In this document: positions 28,715-37,380 of the stretch, piece by piece
Layout of the letters: each line of letters starts with the position of its first letter
How positions within the stretch are numbered: the first letter of the stretch is position 1
NCBI RefSeq assembly: GCF_035917275.1
Contig: NZ_CP108508.1
Location: 4,216,001-4,280,000, forward strand
Direction of reading: 5' to 3'
Origin: Streptomyces sp. NBC_01237
GTDB taxonomy: Bacteria > Actinomycetota > Actinomycetes > Streptomycetales > Streptomycetaceae
Length of the DNA: 64,000 nt
Made by a program: the position numbers and the translations under genes
The notes under the pieces: generated by a model
Seen by the model: the letters and a program-made list of their open reading frames with translations, nothing else
What the model was told of the DNA's origin: nothing
The model's database searches: none

Positions 28715-29047
28715 TCAGCGGTTGTTCGGGCGGTTGAGCAGCGAGCGCAGGACCACGGCGCACACGGCGACCGAGGCGGCGGTGATCGCGGTCGCCAGGA
28801 GCATCGAGACCAGGACCGTCCCGACGACCAGGACTACGGCGGTCCCGCCGGCGGCGGCGACGAGCAGCGAGCCCGGGGTGAAATGAACGGCCGGACGGGC
28901 GGGCGGAGCAGCCGGAACCGGGGCCGGGACAGTCGGGGCGTTGTGGCAGGTGCAGGCCGGGGGGTGCACGAGGCCGGTGAGCGGCGGGACCAGCGATGTT
29001 CCCGGGGTGGGGGCGGTGTCCGGGGGCGGGATCTTCGGCGTGAACAC
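28715..29047 (-). CDS. SpdD-type transfer (spread) protein
   Basis: 110 aa from GTG with GGAGGCCC upstream. The N-terminal half is Pro-rich with ACTCHNAPTV; the C-terminal half has two hydrophobic helices (SLLVAAAGGTAVVLVVGTVL, AITAASVAVCAVVL). This layout matches the SpdD proteins of Streptomyces plasmids and AICEs, which assist intramycelial spread after TraB-mediated transfer. Confidence 0.85.
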   Translation of the reverse strand: MFTPKIPPPDTAPTPGTSLVPPLTGLVHPPACTCHNAPTVPAPVPAAPPARPAVHFTPGSLLVAAAGGTAVVLVVGTVLVSMLLATAITAASVAVCAVVLRSLLNRPNNR

Positions 29048-29062
29048 GGTTGGGCCTCCTTG

Positions 29063-29251
29063 TCAGGGGTTGCACCGGTGGGTGCGGGCGGCGAGTTCGG
29101 CGGCGGGACGGCCGTGGTAGTCGGCGGAGAAGTCGCAGCCGGGGGCGGTGCAGACGGCGACGTGTTTGGTGCGGCCCCGGCCGTCGTAGTGGGTGCCGAC
29201 CTGAACGGGGCCTATGCGGAGCACGTTGGTGAAGCGGTTCGGACGCGGCAT
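29063..29251 (-). CDS. Mobile element transfer protein (Spd-like)
   Basis: 62 aa (MPRPNRFTNVLRIGPVQVGT). A Cys2His-type pattern CTAPGCDFSADYHG ends in RTHRC. It resembles the short 'mobile element transfer protein' of AICEs. It lies 15 bp upstream of spdD and 1 bp after the preceding stop. Confidence 0.75.
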   Translation of the reverse strand: MPRPNRFTNVLRIGPVQVGTHYDGRGRTKHVAVCTAPGCDFSADYHGRPAAELAARTHRCNP

Positions 29252-29252
29252 G

Positions 29253-29438
29253 TCAGCCCTGCTTCCGGTAGTTGGGGCCAAGCCACTCGGCGCGGATGCG
29301 GTCGGCTTTGGCCGGGTCGCCCGCGCGGTCGGCGGCTTCCTCCACCAGGAGCTGGGCCAGGAAGGGACGGCCGCTCTCGGCCATCTCCCGTGCCGCGTTG
29401 AGGAACTCGGACACGGTGCTGAAGCGGTGCATGTTCAT
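29253..29438 (-). CDS. Small AICE protein of unknown function
   Basis: 61 aa, helical (MHRFSTVSEFLNAAREMAES), ending in RAEWLGPNYRKQG. It has an AAAGG ribosome site. It sits between the DUF2637 gene and the transfer protein gene in the same operon. Confidence 0.75.
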   Translation of the reverse strand: MNMHRFSTVSEFLNAAREMAESGRPFLAQLLVEEAADRAGDPAKADRIRAEWLGPNYRKQG

Positions 29439-29450
29439 AGCGGTTGCCTT

Positions 29451-30128
29451 TCAGGCGAGTTGGGCGGTGATGGCGTCGGCGAGGGGTGCGGGGACGCCGA
29501 GGCGGGCGCGGAGGGTGGCCGAGTCGATCCGGGCACCGGTGGTGGCGTGGTGGGTGTCGGCCAGCTTCCGGGCGTGGTCGAGCAGCGCCGGTGGCACAGC
29601 CGCCGGGGCAGGAGCCGGAGCAGGCACCGGGGTGGGGTCGGCGGCCGGTGCCGGCGGGAGTTCCGGAGCCGGTTCGGGAGCCCGTTCCACCGTCACGTCG
29701 GGGATCGGTTCGGTGGCCGGGGCAGCCGGCGGTGCGGCAGCCGGGACGGGGTCCGGTTCGGCGGGCGAGGTGGTGGGGGTGTGGACGAGGAGGGTTCCGC
29801 CGAGGAAGGCGAGGGCGGGCCAGCCGGCGACGAGGATGCGCAGCCAGGCCGGGACGTTGCCCAGGTCGAGGAGTCCGGCGGTGGCGACGTTCGCACCGAG
29901 CGAGGCCGCCAAGGCGATGACGAACCAGGCCCAGGCGGCGCGGTTGTCGGCGGTCGTGCGCATGCGCCGCCAGGCCGCGACAAGCAGCAGGTCCACGCTG
30001 ACGGGGTAGGCCCAGGCCTTCCAGCCGTCCTGTCCGGCCGCTTCGGCCAGGTCGTGCAGGTGGGCGAAGGACAGGGCACCGGCGATCACGGCTTGGATGA
30101 GTACGGCGTCGATTCGGATGCGGGACAT
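29451..30128 (-). CDS. DUF2637 / SpdB-type membrane protein
   Basis: 225 aa with a strong GAAAGGAGGTGA ribosome site. Four membrane helices lie in the first 115 residues (LIQAVIAGALSFAHLHDLAE, YPVSVDLLLVAAW, AWFVIALAASLGANVATAG, ILVAGWPALAFLGGTLLV). A long Pro/Ala linker follows, then a C-terminal helical domain (ALLDHARKLADTHHATTGAR) that looks DNA-binding. The DUF2637 topology is typical of SpdB proteins acting with TraB in plasmid and AICE spreading. Confidence 0.88.
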   Translation of the reverse strand: MSRIRIDAVLIQAVIAGALSFAHLHDLAEAAGQDGWKAWAYPVSVDLLLVAAWRRMRTTADNRAAWAWFVIALAASLGANVATAGLLDLGNVPAWLRILVAGWPALAFLGGTLLVHTPTTSPAEPDPVPAAAPPAAPATEPIPDVTVERAPEPAPELPPAPAADPTPVPAPAPAPAAVPPALLDHARKLADTHHATTGARIDSATLRARLGVPAPLADAITAQLA

Positions 30129-30209
30129 GGGGGTTCACCTCCTTTCGGGGGTGGGCCGGTGCCGGGCGGGGATCGGGCCGCCGCCGGGCACCGGGGCGAG
30201 GAGGGGAGG

Positions 30210-30398
30210 TCAGGCGTCGGGGTCGGTGCCGGAGCCGAGGCAGTTGAGGCAGAGGCCGTCCTGCTGTCCGACCGGGCGGCGCTTGCGTCCGACCCGCACC
30301 GTGGCGGCGACCATCCCGGACCCGTCGCACGGCGAGCACACGACCGGGGCGGGCGGGGCGTTCTTCTGAGGCTTGGTGGTGGTCCGTCGAGGTGCCAT
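30210..30398 (-). CDS. Small CxxC zinc-finger-like AICE protein
   Basis: 62 aa, basic N-terminus (MAPRRTTTKPQKN), then VCSPCDGSGM and LCLNCLGSGTDP, one CxxCxGxG zinc module. It lies between the TraB-type gene and the DUF2637 gene. Paralogous in style to 28438-28623. Confidence 0.75.
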   Translation of the reverse strand: MAPRRTTTKPQKNAPPAPVVCSPCDGSGMVAATVRVGRKRRPVGQQDGLCLNCLGSGTDPDA

Positions 30399-30481
30399 GG
30401 CGGTGGTTCCTTCCGGTTCCGGGCATGGGCGGGGTAAGGACCTGGCGCGAGACGGTCACGCCGACCGGGCGGAGCGGCGTG

Positions 30482-31834
30482 TTACTCGGTGACCGGGCGC
30501 GGCTTCAACAGCGGCACGGCCGGTGCCGGCGCGGCAGGAACAGCCGGGCGGAACGGTGCGAGAGCGGCGAGGTGCGGGGTGAGGTGCGCGAACTCCCGGC
30601 AGACCGCGACCGCTTGGGCGGGGGCCATGGCGGGGGTGCGGATACGGGCCCAACCGCCCGAGGAGTCCCCTGCCACCGCGACACCGGGACGGTCCGGCGC
30701 GATGGTGGTCGCGGCGAAGACCGCTTCCGGGGCGATGTCCCCGAGCGCCATCTCGGCGGTCTGCTTGTCGTTGACCCGGTGCACCACACGCCCGGTGAGC
30801 TGAGCCCGCAGGGCGGTCGCGCCCTTGCCGAGGTCGGAGCCGAAGCGCTGCCCGCACACTTCCAGGAAGATCCCGACCGCGCGGGCCATCTGGGCGAGCC
30901 GGATCATGCGCATCACCATCCGGTCCCGGCGTTCCTCGTCCTTCTTCGCGGCCACGAGGAAAAGTTCCGCGACCTCGTCGACCAGGACGACCAGCGGCAC
31001 CGGGCGCAGCTTCGCCGGCAGGCCCCACATGTCCGGGACACCGTGGGAGCTGAGGAGGTCGAAGCGCTCCTCCATCTCACCGATGAGGGCTTCCAGGAGT
31101 CCGTCCGCCTCGTCCGGGGTGATGGCGAGGGCGGAGAGGCGGGCTGCGTAGCCGCGCTGTTCCACACCCCGCTTGCAGTCGATCCCGACCAGGCCGACCG
31201 GGAGCTTCGCGAGTTGGGAGATGAGGTTGCGCTGATACATCGACTTGCCGGACTGGTTCGCGCCGACCGTGAGGGCGTGCGGGACCTTCTGGTAGTCCCG
31301 GACGAACGCCGTGCCGTCCTCCCGCAGAGCGACGGGGACGACCAGCGGGCCGGCGGTGGTGTTGCGCGGGAGCCGGCGGGGCATCTTCACCCGGCGCAGC
31401 ACGTCGTAGCCGGTCATCCGCAGTTCCACGAACCCCGGCTTCACCTCCACCACGTGGACCGAGTGGACGCCCCAGGCGTGGCGGAGCCGTTCGGAGGCGG
31501 CGGACACGTCGGCGGGCTCCAGACCGGCCGGGAGGCGAAGCGTCGCCCGCATGCCCGTGGTGGAGTAGCGGACCCGGCGGACCTGCGGGGGAACGGGCTG
31601 GACATCCTGCCGGCGGGCGACGTTGCGGACCATGAACGCCCGCAGGCGGGACGGCTGGACCGTCAGCCCGCACACATCCATCGTCGCCCGATACGTCACC
31701 GCGAACCGGACCCGGGCGACCGGGGCACCGACCAGCGACCAGAACACCCGAGGAGACCGGGCCTTCGCGTAGCCGAGGCCGCCGGCGGCCGATAAGGCCC
31801 CCGCCACCTCGATCACCGTGGACAGGTCCGACAT
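30482..31834 (-). CDS. FtsK/SpoIIIE-type DNA translocase (TraB/TraSA)
   Basis: 450 aa. One membrane-associated N-terminal segment, Walker A VGANQSGKS (about residue 193-200) and Walker B PLVVLVDEVAELF; a C-terminal basic/Pro tail. It is the size of the single transfer ATPase of AICEs, which pumps double-stranded DNA into the recipient by recognising clt repeats. The ATG follows the stop of the SCO3933-type gene by 2 bp, so the two are co-translated. Confidence 0.93.
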   Translation of the reverse strand: MSDLSTVIEVAGALSAAGGLGYAKARSPRVFWSLVGAPVARVRFAVTYRATMDVCGLTVQPSRLRAFMVRNVARRQDVQPVPPQVRRVRYSTTGMRATLRLPAGLEPADVSAASERLRHAWGVHSVHVVEVKPGFVELRMTGYDVLRRVKMPRRLPRNTTAGPLVVPVALREDGTAFVRDYQKVPHALTVGANQSGKSMYQRNLISQLAKLPVGLVGIDCKRGVEQRGYAARLSALAITPDEADGLLEALIGEMEERFDLLSSHGVPDMWGLPAKLRPVPLVVLVDEVAELFLVAAKKDEERRDRMVMRMIRLAQMARAVGIFLEVCGQRFGSDLGKGATALRAQLTGRVVHRVNDKQTAEMALGDIAPEAVFAATTIAPDRPGVAVAGDSSGGWARIRTPAMAPAQAVAVCREFAHLTPHLAALAPFRPAVPAAPAPAVPLLKPRPVTE

Positions 31835-31836
31835 GG

Positions 31837-32166
31837 TCAGGAACCCGCCGTGATGGCCACCGCGCGGAAGCTGATCCCGTGCCGGGTCTGGCCGTTGAAC
31901 GTGTTCTCCCAGTCCCGGGCCTTGAGGCCGACCACCGTGACCGGGGTGCCGGGGGCCAGGTTCTCCGGGACGCCCGTGTTCGGCACGGTCACCTGGTAGA
32001 GGTTGCCCTCACCCTCGTCCGCGACCAGCAGACCCACCGTCGCGAGCGGGGCACCGGTCTCCCGGTCGATCGCGATCTCACCGGTCTGCTTGCTCACGAG
32101 CTTCGGCGTCGGAGGCGTCGCCACGAACACGACAGCGGTCGAAACATCGATCTTGAAGGACGGCAT
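31837..32166 (-). CDS. SCO3933-family AICE protein
   Basis: 109 aa from ATG with AGAGGAGC upstream (MPSFKIDVSTAVVFVATPPT). Beta-rich small protein with KLVSKQTGEIAIDRETGAP and NLAPGTPVTVVGLKARDWE. It matches the SCO3933-type regulatory proteins found next to TraB in AICEs. First gene of the minus-strand transfer operon and divergent from the GntR gene, so its promoter lies in the operator-rich gap. Confidence 0.85.
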   Translation of the reverse strand: MPSFKIDVSTAVVFVATPPTPKLVSKQTGEIAIDRETGAPLATVGLLVADEGEGNLYQVTVPNTGVPENLAPGTPVTVVGLKARDWENTFNGQTRHGISFRAVAITAGS

Positions 32167-32196
32167 GGGATTGCTCCTCTGACAGAGGTGACTGAC

Positions 32197-32273
32197 TTGG
32201 CTAGCCCTCTTGGCTGCATGACTAACGTAAGCAACATGGCTAGTCATGTCAACACCTGGCTATCCTGGCTGTC
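32197..32273. promoter_or_regulatory. Operator cluster in the divergent AICE promoter region
   Basis: Within the 139-bp gap between the transfer operon and the GntR gene, TGGCT(A/G) recurs five times (near 32198, 32211, 32237, 32257, 32266). An inverted pair ATGACTA (32218-32224) / TAGTCAT (32241-32247) brackets the centre. This is a good candidate binding region for the adjacent GntR protein acting like KorSA, the repressor of pSAM2 transfer. Confidence 0.65.
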
Positions 32274-32305
32274 CCAATACCAGAGCTTCCGCGTACCATC
32301 GCCTT

Positions 32306-33172
32306 ATGACTTTCGTCCCCGATCCCCTCGACCCAGACGACGACCGACCGCCCTACGAGCAGGTTGCAAGCAGCCTCGGAGCGGCGATCAGGACACGGAA
32401 GATCGCCCCGGGCGAGAAGCTGCCGTCGCAGAAGGAGTTGACGGAGCACTACGGGTTCGCGCGCGCGACCATTCAGCGCGCTCTGCGGGATCTCGAAGAC
32501 GAGGGGTTGGTGGTCTCTCGTAAGGGCAGCGGAGTCTTCGTCCGCAACCGAACGGAACGGCCGGCAGGGCTCCGCCCCTACGTCGAGCAGGCGTTCGCCG
32601 CCACCGACGTCACCATCGACTTCGCGGGATTCTCCAGTGAGACCTTGCACGGTGCTCTGCAAGAGCCGTTGGACAAGATCCGCATTGGCAGGTTGACGCC
32701 CTCCAGCATCAAGGTCCGCATACTCGTTCCGGATATGGCAGTTGCTCAGGCTGCCCCGGTCCGTCGTGAGGACTGCGGGGACGACGAACGGCTCCGCTTG
32801 CGCATGCACGAGATCATGACCGGCTATGCGCGCAGCATCCGTGACTCAATGGCGGAGCTGAGTCACCTGGGCCTAGTCCCTGACACGAGCGTCGATGTTC
32901 GGGTGCACAGCGGCACGCAGTTCTTCAAGCTGTACGTGATCAACGGAGCTGACGCGTTCTTCGGGTACTACCCGATCAAGCCCAACAAGGTTGTGGCTCA
33001 GGGGGAGCCCGTCGAGATTTACGACCTGGTCGGGAAGGACACGGTTCTCTTCCATCACTCCGTGAACGACGGTGAATCGTCCAGTGGCACGCAGCAGGTC
33101 CAGCAGGCCAGCATGTGGTTCGACAGCGTGTGGAACACCATCGCGAGGGGATTCGATCTCGATGGACACTGA
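32306..33172 (+). CDS. GntR-family regulator (KorSA-like)
   Basis: 288 aa from ATG at 32306 (MTFVPDPLDPDDDRPPYEQV); the upstream extension would cover the operators. Winged HTH at about 15-80 (GEKLPSQKELTEHYGFARAT, LEDEGLVVSRKGSGVF), then a HutC-like or unrelated ligand domain of about 200 residues. It probably represses the divergent transfer operon. The HAD gene overlaps its 3' end by 11 bp. Confidence 0.9.
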   Translation: MTFVPDPLDPDDDRPPYEQVASSLGAAIRTRKIAPGEKLPSQKELTEHYGFARATIQRALRDLEDEGLVVSRKGSGVFVRNRTERPAGLRPYVEQAFAATDVTIDFAGFSSETLHGALQEPLDKIRIGRLTPSSIKVRILVPDMAVAQAAPVRREDCGDDERLRLRMHEIMTGYARSIRDSMAELSHLGLVPDTSVDVRVHSGTQFFKLYVINGADAFFGYYPIKPNKVVAQGEPVEIYDLVGKDTVLFHHSVNDGESSSGTQQVQQASMWFDSVWNTIARGFDLDGH

Positions 33173-33860
33173 CGACCTGAACGCGGCACTCGCCGGGGCC
33201 TCGGTGGTGCTGTTCGACTTCGACGGCCCTATCTGCGATGTCTTCGCGGGACGTCCGGCGGACCAGGTTGCAAGGGACCTCTCCAAGCTTGCAGCCGAAG
33301 GCAACCCGGAGCTGGAAGGGAAGCTGTCCGGCATCGATGATCCTTTGGAGGTCCTGCGACTGACGCACGAAGCAGATGATGCCGCTGGACTAGCCATCGA
33401 GAAGGCGCTGACCACGGCCGAGGTAGAGGCTGTAGGGGTGGCTGGAGATCCGGTTTCCGGAGCCGTTGCCTCTCTGGAAGCAGTTCGAGCGTCAGGGAGG
33501 GGGGCGGCTGTGGTGAGTAACAACTCTGCGGAGGCTGTGAGCGCGTTCCTTGATCGACATGGGTTGTCGGAACACGTGCTCACGATCGTTGGAAGGCCCG
33601 AAGGACATCCGGAGCTGATGAAGCCGAACCCTCATTCGCTGATCACAGCGGCTGAACGTCTGGACGTTGACGTCTCCTTGTGCGCCTTGATCGGCGACTC
33701 GCTGACAGACATCCAGGCCGCCCACGCGATCGGCAGTGCAGCCATCGGCTTCGCCAACAAACCGCGCAAGCACCAACTCTTCGTCGAGGCAGGAGCCGAA
33801 GCGGTTACCGACTCCATGCAAGCCATCGCCCAGGCGATCAGCCCCCAGCCGGGCACCTGA
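33162..33860 (+). CDS. HAD-family hydrolase
   Basis: 232 aa, start ATG inside the end of the GntR gene. HAD motifs in order: VVLFDFDGPICDVF (catalytic DxD), VVSNNSAEAV (Ser/Thr motif), MKPNPHSL (Lys) and IGDSLTDIQAAHAIG (acidic pair). It looks like a phosphoglycolate phosphatase-type enzyme. Coupling to a GntR regulator of the element suggests a small-molecule phosphate may serve as signal or be detoxified; this pairing recurs in AICEs but its role is unclear. Confidence 0.9.
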   Translation: MDTDDLNAALAGASVVLFDFDGPICDVFAGRPADQVARDLSKLAAEGNPELEGKLSGIDDPLEVLRLTHEADDAAGLAIEKALTTAEVEAVGVAGDPVSGAVASLEAVRASGRGAAVVSNNSAEAVSAFLDRHGLSEHVLTIVGRPEGHPELMKPNPHSLITAAERLDVDVSLCALIGDSLTDIQAAHAIGSAAIGFANKPRKHQLFVEAGAEAVTDSMQAIAQAISPQPGT

Positions 33861-34336
33861 CTACTCACGTCACCCGGAGCTGTTACAGGTTTCTCTACCT
33901 CATCAAGGCACCCGGCTGCGCTCCGCTCCGCCGGGCGCGCTTCCCGGCTCTGGCTGCGCCCGCGCTCCTGCCTTCGGCCCGCTCGGCGCTGCCGCCGCCG
34001 ACGCGCGCCCACAACTGGATAGGCCCGGGGCATGAGATGAGAACCAAGCCCGCGGCTTCAAGACGATGCCTCCGGCGGGGGCGCTCAGACTCCGGGATGG
34101 GAGAGGCGCCGTGCGCGAGTGCCGGCCGGAGCGTGGCGAGCGTCGTGGGGCTCCCATCCCGACCACCTTCGACCCAGGCAGAGCCGAGCAGTCGCGGCCC
34201 AGGGCGTCAAGGTCGTTCGTACAGTGGCGCGCTCCACCTTGACGCCCTGAACCACGACCGCTCCACGACGTGTGGGTCGAAGGCGGACGGGATGGGAGCG
34301 GGGATAGGTGGTTAAGGTATTTCCTCGCCTCGCACG
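33861..34336. other. Non-coding AICE region with nested inverted repeats
   Basis: No credible gene in 476 bp. It contains a perfect 14-bp inverted repeat (34200-34213 with 34236-34249, beginning CAGGGCGTCAAGGT) nested inside a 26-bp near-perfect one (34150-34175 with 34274-34299, two mismatches). Within the AICE this is a good candidate for the replication origin (dso/sso) or the clt transfer locus. Confidence 0.6.
34150..34299. repeat. Nested inverted repeats (cruciform-like)
   Basis: The outer arms are 26 bases with 24 pairing positions; the inner arms are 14 bases with all positions pairing and a 22-base loop. Both are centred near 34224, so the whole 150-bp unit is symmetric. Confidence 0.85.
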
Positions 34337-35563
34337 CTACTCCCCGGAAAAGAAATCTAGTTGCCTCGAATCGACATCCGAGATACGTCGCCGCTTATCT
34401 TGCCTATAGTCATCTACATGACCCATCGTGCGAATGACCGTGGCATTGTAAAGCCAGCTTAGATTTCCCTCTTTCTCAAGGTTTCCGGAAACCTGAATGG
34501 CCAAATCTTCTTCGTGGGCCCTAATTGCCTCATGGTAATCTTCCTCGTCCGCCAAACGCACGCGAACTTTTCGCGCGGGGCTTGGCGCCAAAGCTTCAAC
34601 GCCGAAAACCCCTGGACTGCCGGCTTGCTTCTTGGCCAATAGGTGAACTCGACCAATGATGGTGACAGTCCGCGACGATTTGTCTTCTGCCAGGCTAACA
34701 GCCGCTTTGGCCAAAGGTGCCGCATCCGCACCGCTGAACTCAATTCGAACAGGGGGCGGCGCAAACACATCCACCCCAGAATCCCATTCGACGCTGACGT
34801 CGGCACCGTCGGAGTGTTCGGTCAACCCAAGCAATGCTTGAGCCATCTCGTACGAAATGCCGCGCGAGACACCGTCTTCGAACCCCGAGAGGGAACCGCT
34901 TGTCTTGTAGTGGTCGATCGCCTCTGCGGTCGCTTCCACGGCCTTGACCACGGCCAGCGATACGTCCCGAGCAGGTGCTGAGCCGACATGCGGAAGCGAA
35001 AATGCGTCCGCCGACGAAAGAGATACGCCCGCTTCGGGAGGAGCGTAAGCAGTGACGATATAGCTACCAGGTGAGGTTTGGCCCATCAAAACCTGATCCA
35101 GATACCGTCCGGCAAATCTTCCATTTCGGTTCACGTAATGGCGATCAGGGTTCAAGTAGAACTTGGCTCCAGCCAATAGAGTCCGCCTAGCAGATTCGAT
35201 TAGCCTTTCACCACTTCGCCAATCGATGAAACCGCTAGGTGCAGAAGATTCGCGCCGAAACTTAAACTGGTCAGAAGCATCGATGAGAAGGCGCGGATAG
35301 ATCAAGCGCACCCACGATTCGCTATCCTCCGATAGCTGCTGGAGCGCCGAATGCATCAGGTCGGTATATTCGGGAGAATCTTCATCTAGCGGAATGACGA
35401 GACTTGAAGAGCTTCGACCCGCCTCCGTCGAGAGTGGTGGAGAAAATCTCTTGTAGACACCCCGGCGCCCCCCAAGAGGCTGCCACCCTGCCTCTTCCAT
35501 GAGTCCGACGAGTTTTCCTGGATCGACCTTTCGAGGGAGTCTCATGCTCGACTTCTCACCCAT
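34337..35563 (-). CDS. Unknown protein, partner of the DUF4365 gene
   Basis: 408 aa. The ATG at 35563 overlaps the stop of the upstream DUF4365 gene and has GGGGTGAG before it, implying coupling. It has no signal peptide or membrane helix and no P-loop. Mixed alpha/beta; the C-terminal 90 residues (RVHLLAKKQAGSPGVFGVEA and following) include an OB- or beta-barrel-like segment. Base composition is clearly lower in GC than the rest of the AICE, a sign of separate acquisition. No family recognised. Position in a nuclease-like cargo block suggests a defence role, but this is inference. Confidence 0.75.
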   Translation of the reverse strand: MGEKSSMRLPRKVDPGKLVGLMEEAGWQPLGGRRGVYKRFSPPLSTEAGRSSSSLVIPLDEDSPEYTDLMHSALQQLSEDSESWVRLIYPRLLIDASDQFKFRRESSAPSGFIDWRSGERLIESARRTLLAGAKFYLNPDRHYVNRNGRFAGRYLDQVLMGQTSPGSYIVTAYAPPEAGVSLSSADAFSLPHVGSAPARDVSLAVVKAVEATAEAIDHYKTSGSLSGFEDGVSRGISYEMAQALLGLTEHSDGADVSVEWDSGVDVFAPPPVRIEFSGADAAPLAKAAVSLAEDKSSRTVTIIGRVHLLAKKQAGSPGVFGVEALAPSPARKVRVRLADEEDYHEAIRAHEEDLAIQVSGNLEKEGNLSWLYNATVIRTMGHVDDYRQDKRRRISDVDSRQLDFFSGE

Positions 35564-36224
35564 CAAGTGACTCACCCCTATCGATCCGATCGAAGATCTC
35601 CGTCAAAGCATCCGAATCCAGCAAATTACCCGTGGGTACTCGTACCGTAGGGCGCATGACGCTCGGGTCGGCAGTCACACCCTCTAGATGTGCCCAGTAA
35701 CACGCGCGGGCAGTCCGTAGGCCGGCATGGTCAACCGTCGTCCAGTCCCTCTGGCGTCGAGGCGCCGTCATAACGATCAGAATCGCCTTGAGGTTCTTCC
35801 TGTACTTGACCATATGGTCGAAATACTGACGCTTGGTGAACTGGTAACTAAAGAACCCTTTTGACGGATCCGGGACGGTTTGCGTCGTGCACTTGAGCTG
35901 AGCGAAGAGGAGGCCCTCCTCCTCATGCGGGGAGCGAGGCGGGCGGACGAACTGGGCATCGACGCCCCATTTGTCCTTGTTGACCAGCTCCATAGTGCAA
36001 CCAGCCGAGGCCGCGATACTCATCAGGTATCCCTGCTGCAACTGCTCCATCATGTCAGTGACGGAAGACGGGTCGACAGCCTCGATGTGATTCGCACGGG
36101 GCTTGCCAATGCCGCCCGTACCAATCAGTTCCACCACCCGCAGCCCCCCGGTCAAGTACAGAGAAGGCCACGATAGATCAGAGTTACGTTCCGTGACTAG
36201 ACGCATCCCCCAGGTTGATCGCAT
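35556..36224 (-). CDS. DUF4365 domain protein (PD-(D/E)XK nuclease-like)
   Basis: Up to 222 aa; the first 50 residues may be untranslated because the ATGs at 36224 and 36206 have poor ribosome sites. The conserved part has MEQLQQGYLMSIAASAGCTM, then WGVDAQFVRPP and LFAQLKCTTQ. Asp followed by Q-x-K is the active-site pattern of PD-(D/E)XK nucleases as found in DUF4365. A YFDHMVKYRKNLKAILIVMT strand-helix follows. Low GC; translationally coupled with the unknown gene downstream; divergent from the MrcB/DUF3883 gene with 92 bp between. Confidence 0.78.
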   Translation of the reverse strand: MRSTWGMRLVTERNSDLSWPSLYLTGGLRVVELIGTGGIGKPRANHIEAVDPSSVTDMMEQLQQGYLMSIAASAGCTMELVNKDKWGVDAQFVRPPRSPHEEEGLLFAQLKCTTQTVPDPSKGFFSYQFTKRQYFDHMVKYRKNLKAILIVMTAPRRQRDWTTVDHAGLRTARACYWAHLEGVTADPSVMRPTVRVPTGNLLDSDALTEIFDRIDRGESLDG

Positions 36225-36316
36225 GCTCGAACGTTAGTTCTGGCCACTGACAGTGTGGGGTCCCAGGCTAGACGGCTGCGCTCAGCGCGTATGCAGTCGA
36301 GACGAGCTCCAGTTCG

Positions 36317-37221
36317 ATGTCAGTACCCCAAGCTACGGTTCGGGGCGTGGATGAACTCCTGAGCGAGGTACTTGACCTTCAGAAGGTCTGGGAAGCCAAG
36401 AACAGCCAGCCGATGCAGCGGCGCGGCGTCATCGTGCGCACGGAGATCCGCGCGTGGTTGCGCGAGCACGTCGGCGCTCTCTCTAAGGCCATGGGCATAC
36501 CCGTTGACGACGTGGGGGTCGAGGGTAAGGACGGAGCTGGCCAAAGAGCGGAAGTCGCGTGGACCCGCGTCCACTCGAAGAGCAGGACACCGAGCGCTAC
36601 CAACGGCTGGTATGTCGTCTACCTGTTCAGCGGCGACGGTGAGCGCGTCTACCTGTCGCTTAACCAGGGCACAACCGAGTGGATCGCCGGTGAGCTCAAG
36701 CCCCGAGAGCCGGCCGCCCTGAAGAAGCGCATCGAATGGGCACACCCGCTCATCGAGCAAGCTGCCGCGGAGCGAGCCGACTTGCTGACGGAGATCCGTC
36801 TCAACGCCCGCACGAAGCTCGGCAGGGGCTACGAGCCGGGCAACGTCGTGGCCATCGAGTACCGGCGGGACTCGATCCCCGACTCGGATGCACTGGGCAG
36901 AGATCTGCTCTTCATGGCGCGGCTCTTGGGCCTTCTCTACAAGGCCGCGGACAACGCCACGCATGTACCCGGCGATCTGCCCGTGGAAGTCCGCGAAGCA
37001 ACCCAGAGCGCGGCGACCACCGCGAACCGCAGGACCGCCCGCAAAGGCGGTCAAGGGTTCCTTCTGACCGCCACCGAACGTAGTGCAATCGAGAAGCGCA
37101 GCGTCCTGCTCGCCATGGATCACTTCAAAGCCCAGGGATGGACGGTGAAGGACGTCGGCGCCAGCAAGCCGTATGACCTGCACCTGACGCGAGGGGACGA
37201 GAAGCTTCATGTAGAGGTTAA
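36317..37221 (+). pseudogene. MrcB-N / DUF3883 gene, 5' part (interrupted by IS)
   Basis: Start ATG 36317 or GTG 36347. Residues about 15-170 match the MrcB N-terminal domain (TPSATNGWYVVYLFSGDGER, VYLSLNQGT). After a linker (ANRRTARKGGQGFLL) the DUF3883 nuclease-like domain begins (AMDHFKAQGWTVKDVGA, YDLHLTRGDEKLHVEV). Reading stops making sense at TTAA 37218-37221; the continuation FEVKGTTSDGSQIILTRAEV is found at 39477. The gene is therefore split by the transposon. The truncated product (to a stop at 37237) would lack the catalytic half of DUF3883. Confidence 0.85.
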
Positions 37222-37349
37222 CCTCGCGCTTTCATGAAGCTGGCAGCCCGACGGGTGGTCAGGTAAGCGAAAGGCACCTCTGACCAGCAACAATGAGGAG
37301 CGGCGAGGTCCTTGCTCCTGCCGCCGTCGGAGGCACTTCCCGGGTGAAG
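37222..37349 (+). repeat. Diverged copy of the IS left end (copy A)
   Basis: About 80% identical to 37820-37947 over its length, including the ribosome site and the first codons of the transposase (GTGAAGAAG versus GTGAAGCAC). It is the outer terminus of the element. Confidence 0.85.
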
Positions 37350-37380
37350 AAGCGCGCCCGGACGCCAGACGCTGATCCGT

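Noticed and set aside
27156..29075. A 639-aa methyltransferase with a long N-terminal extension
   Set aside because: The first 280 codons are Pro/Arg-rich shadow of the small genes at 28232-29047. The MTase motif I begins right after the ATG at 28235.
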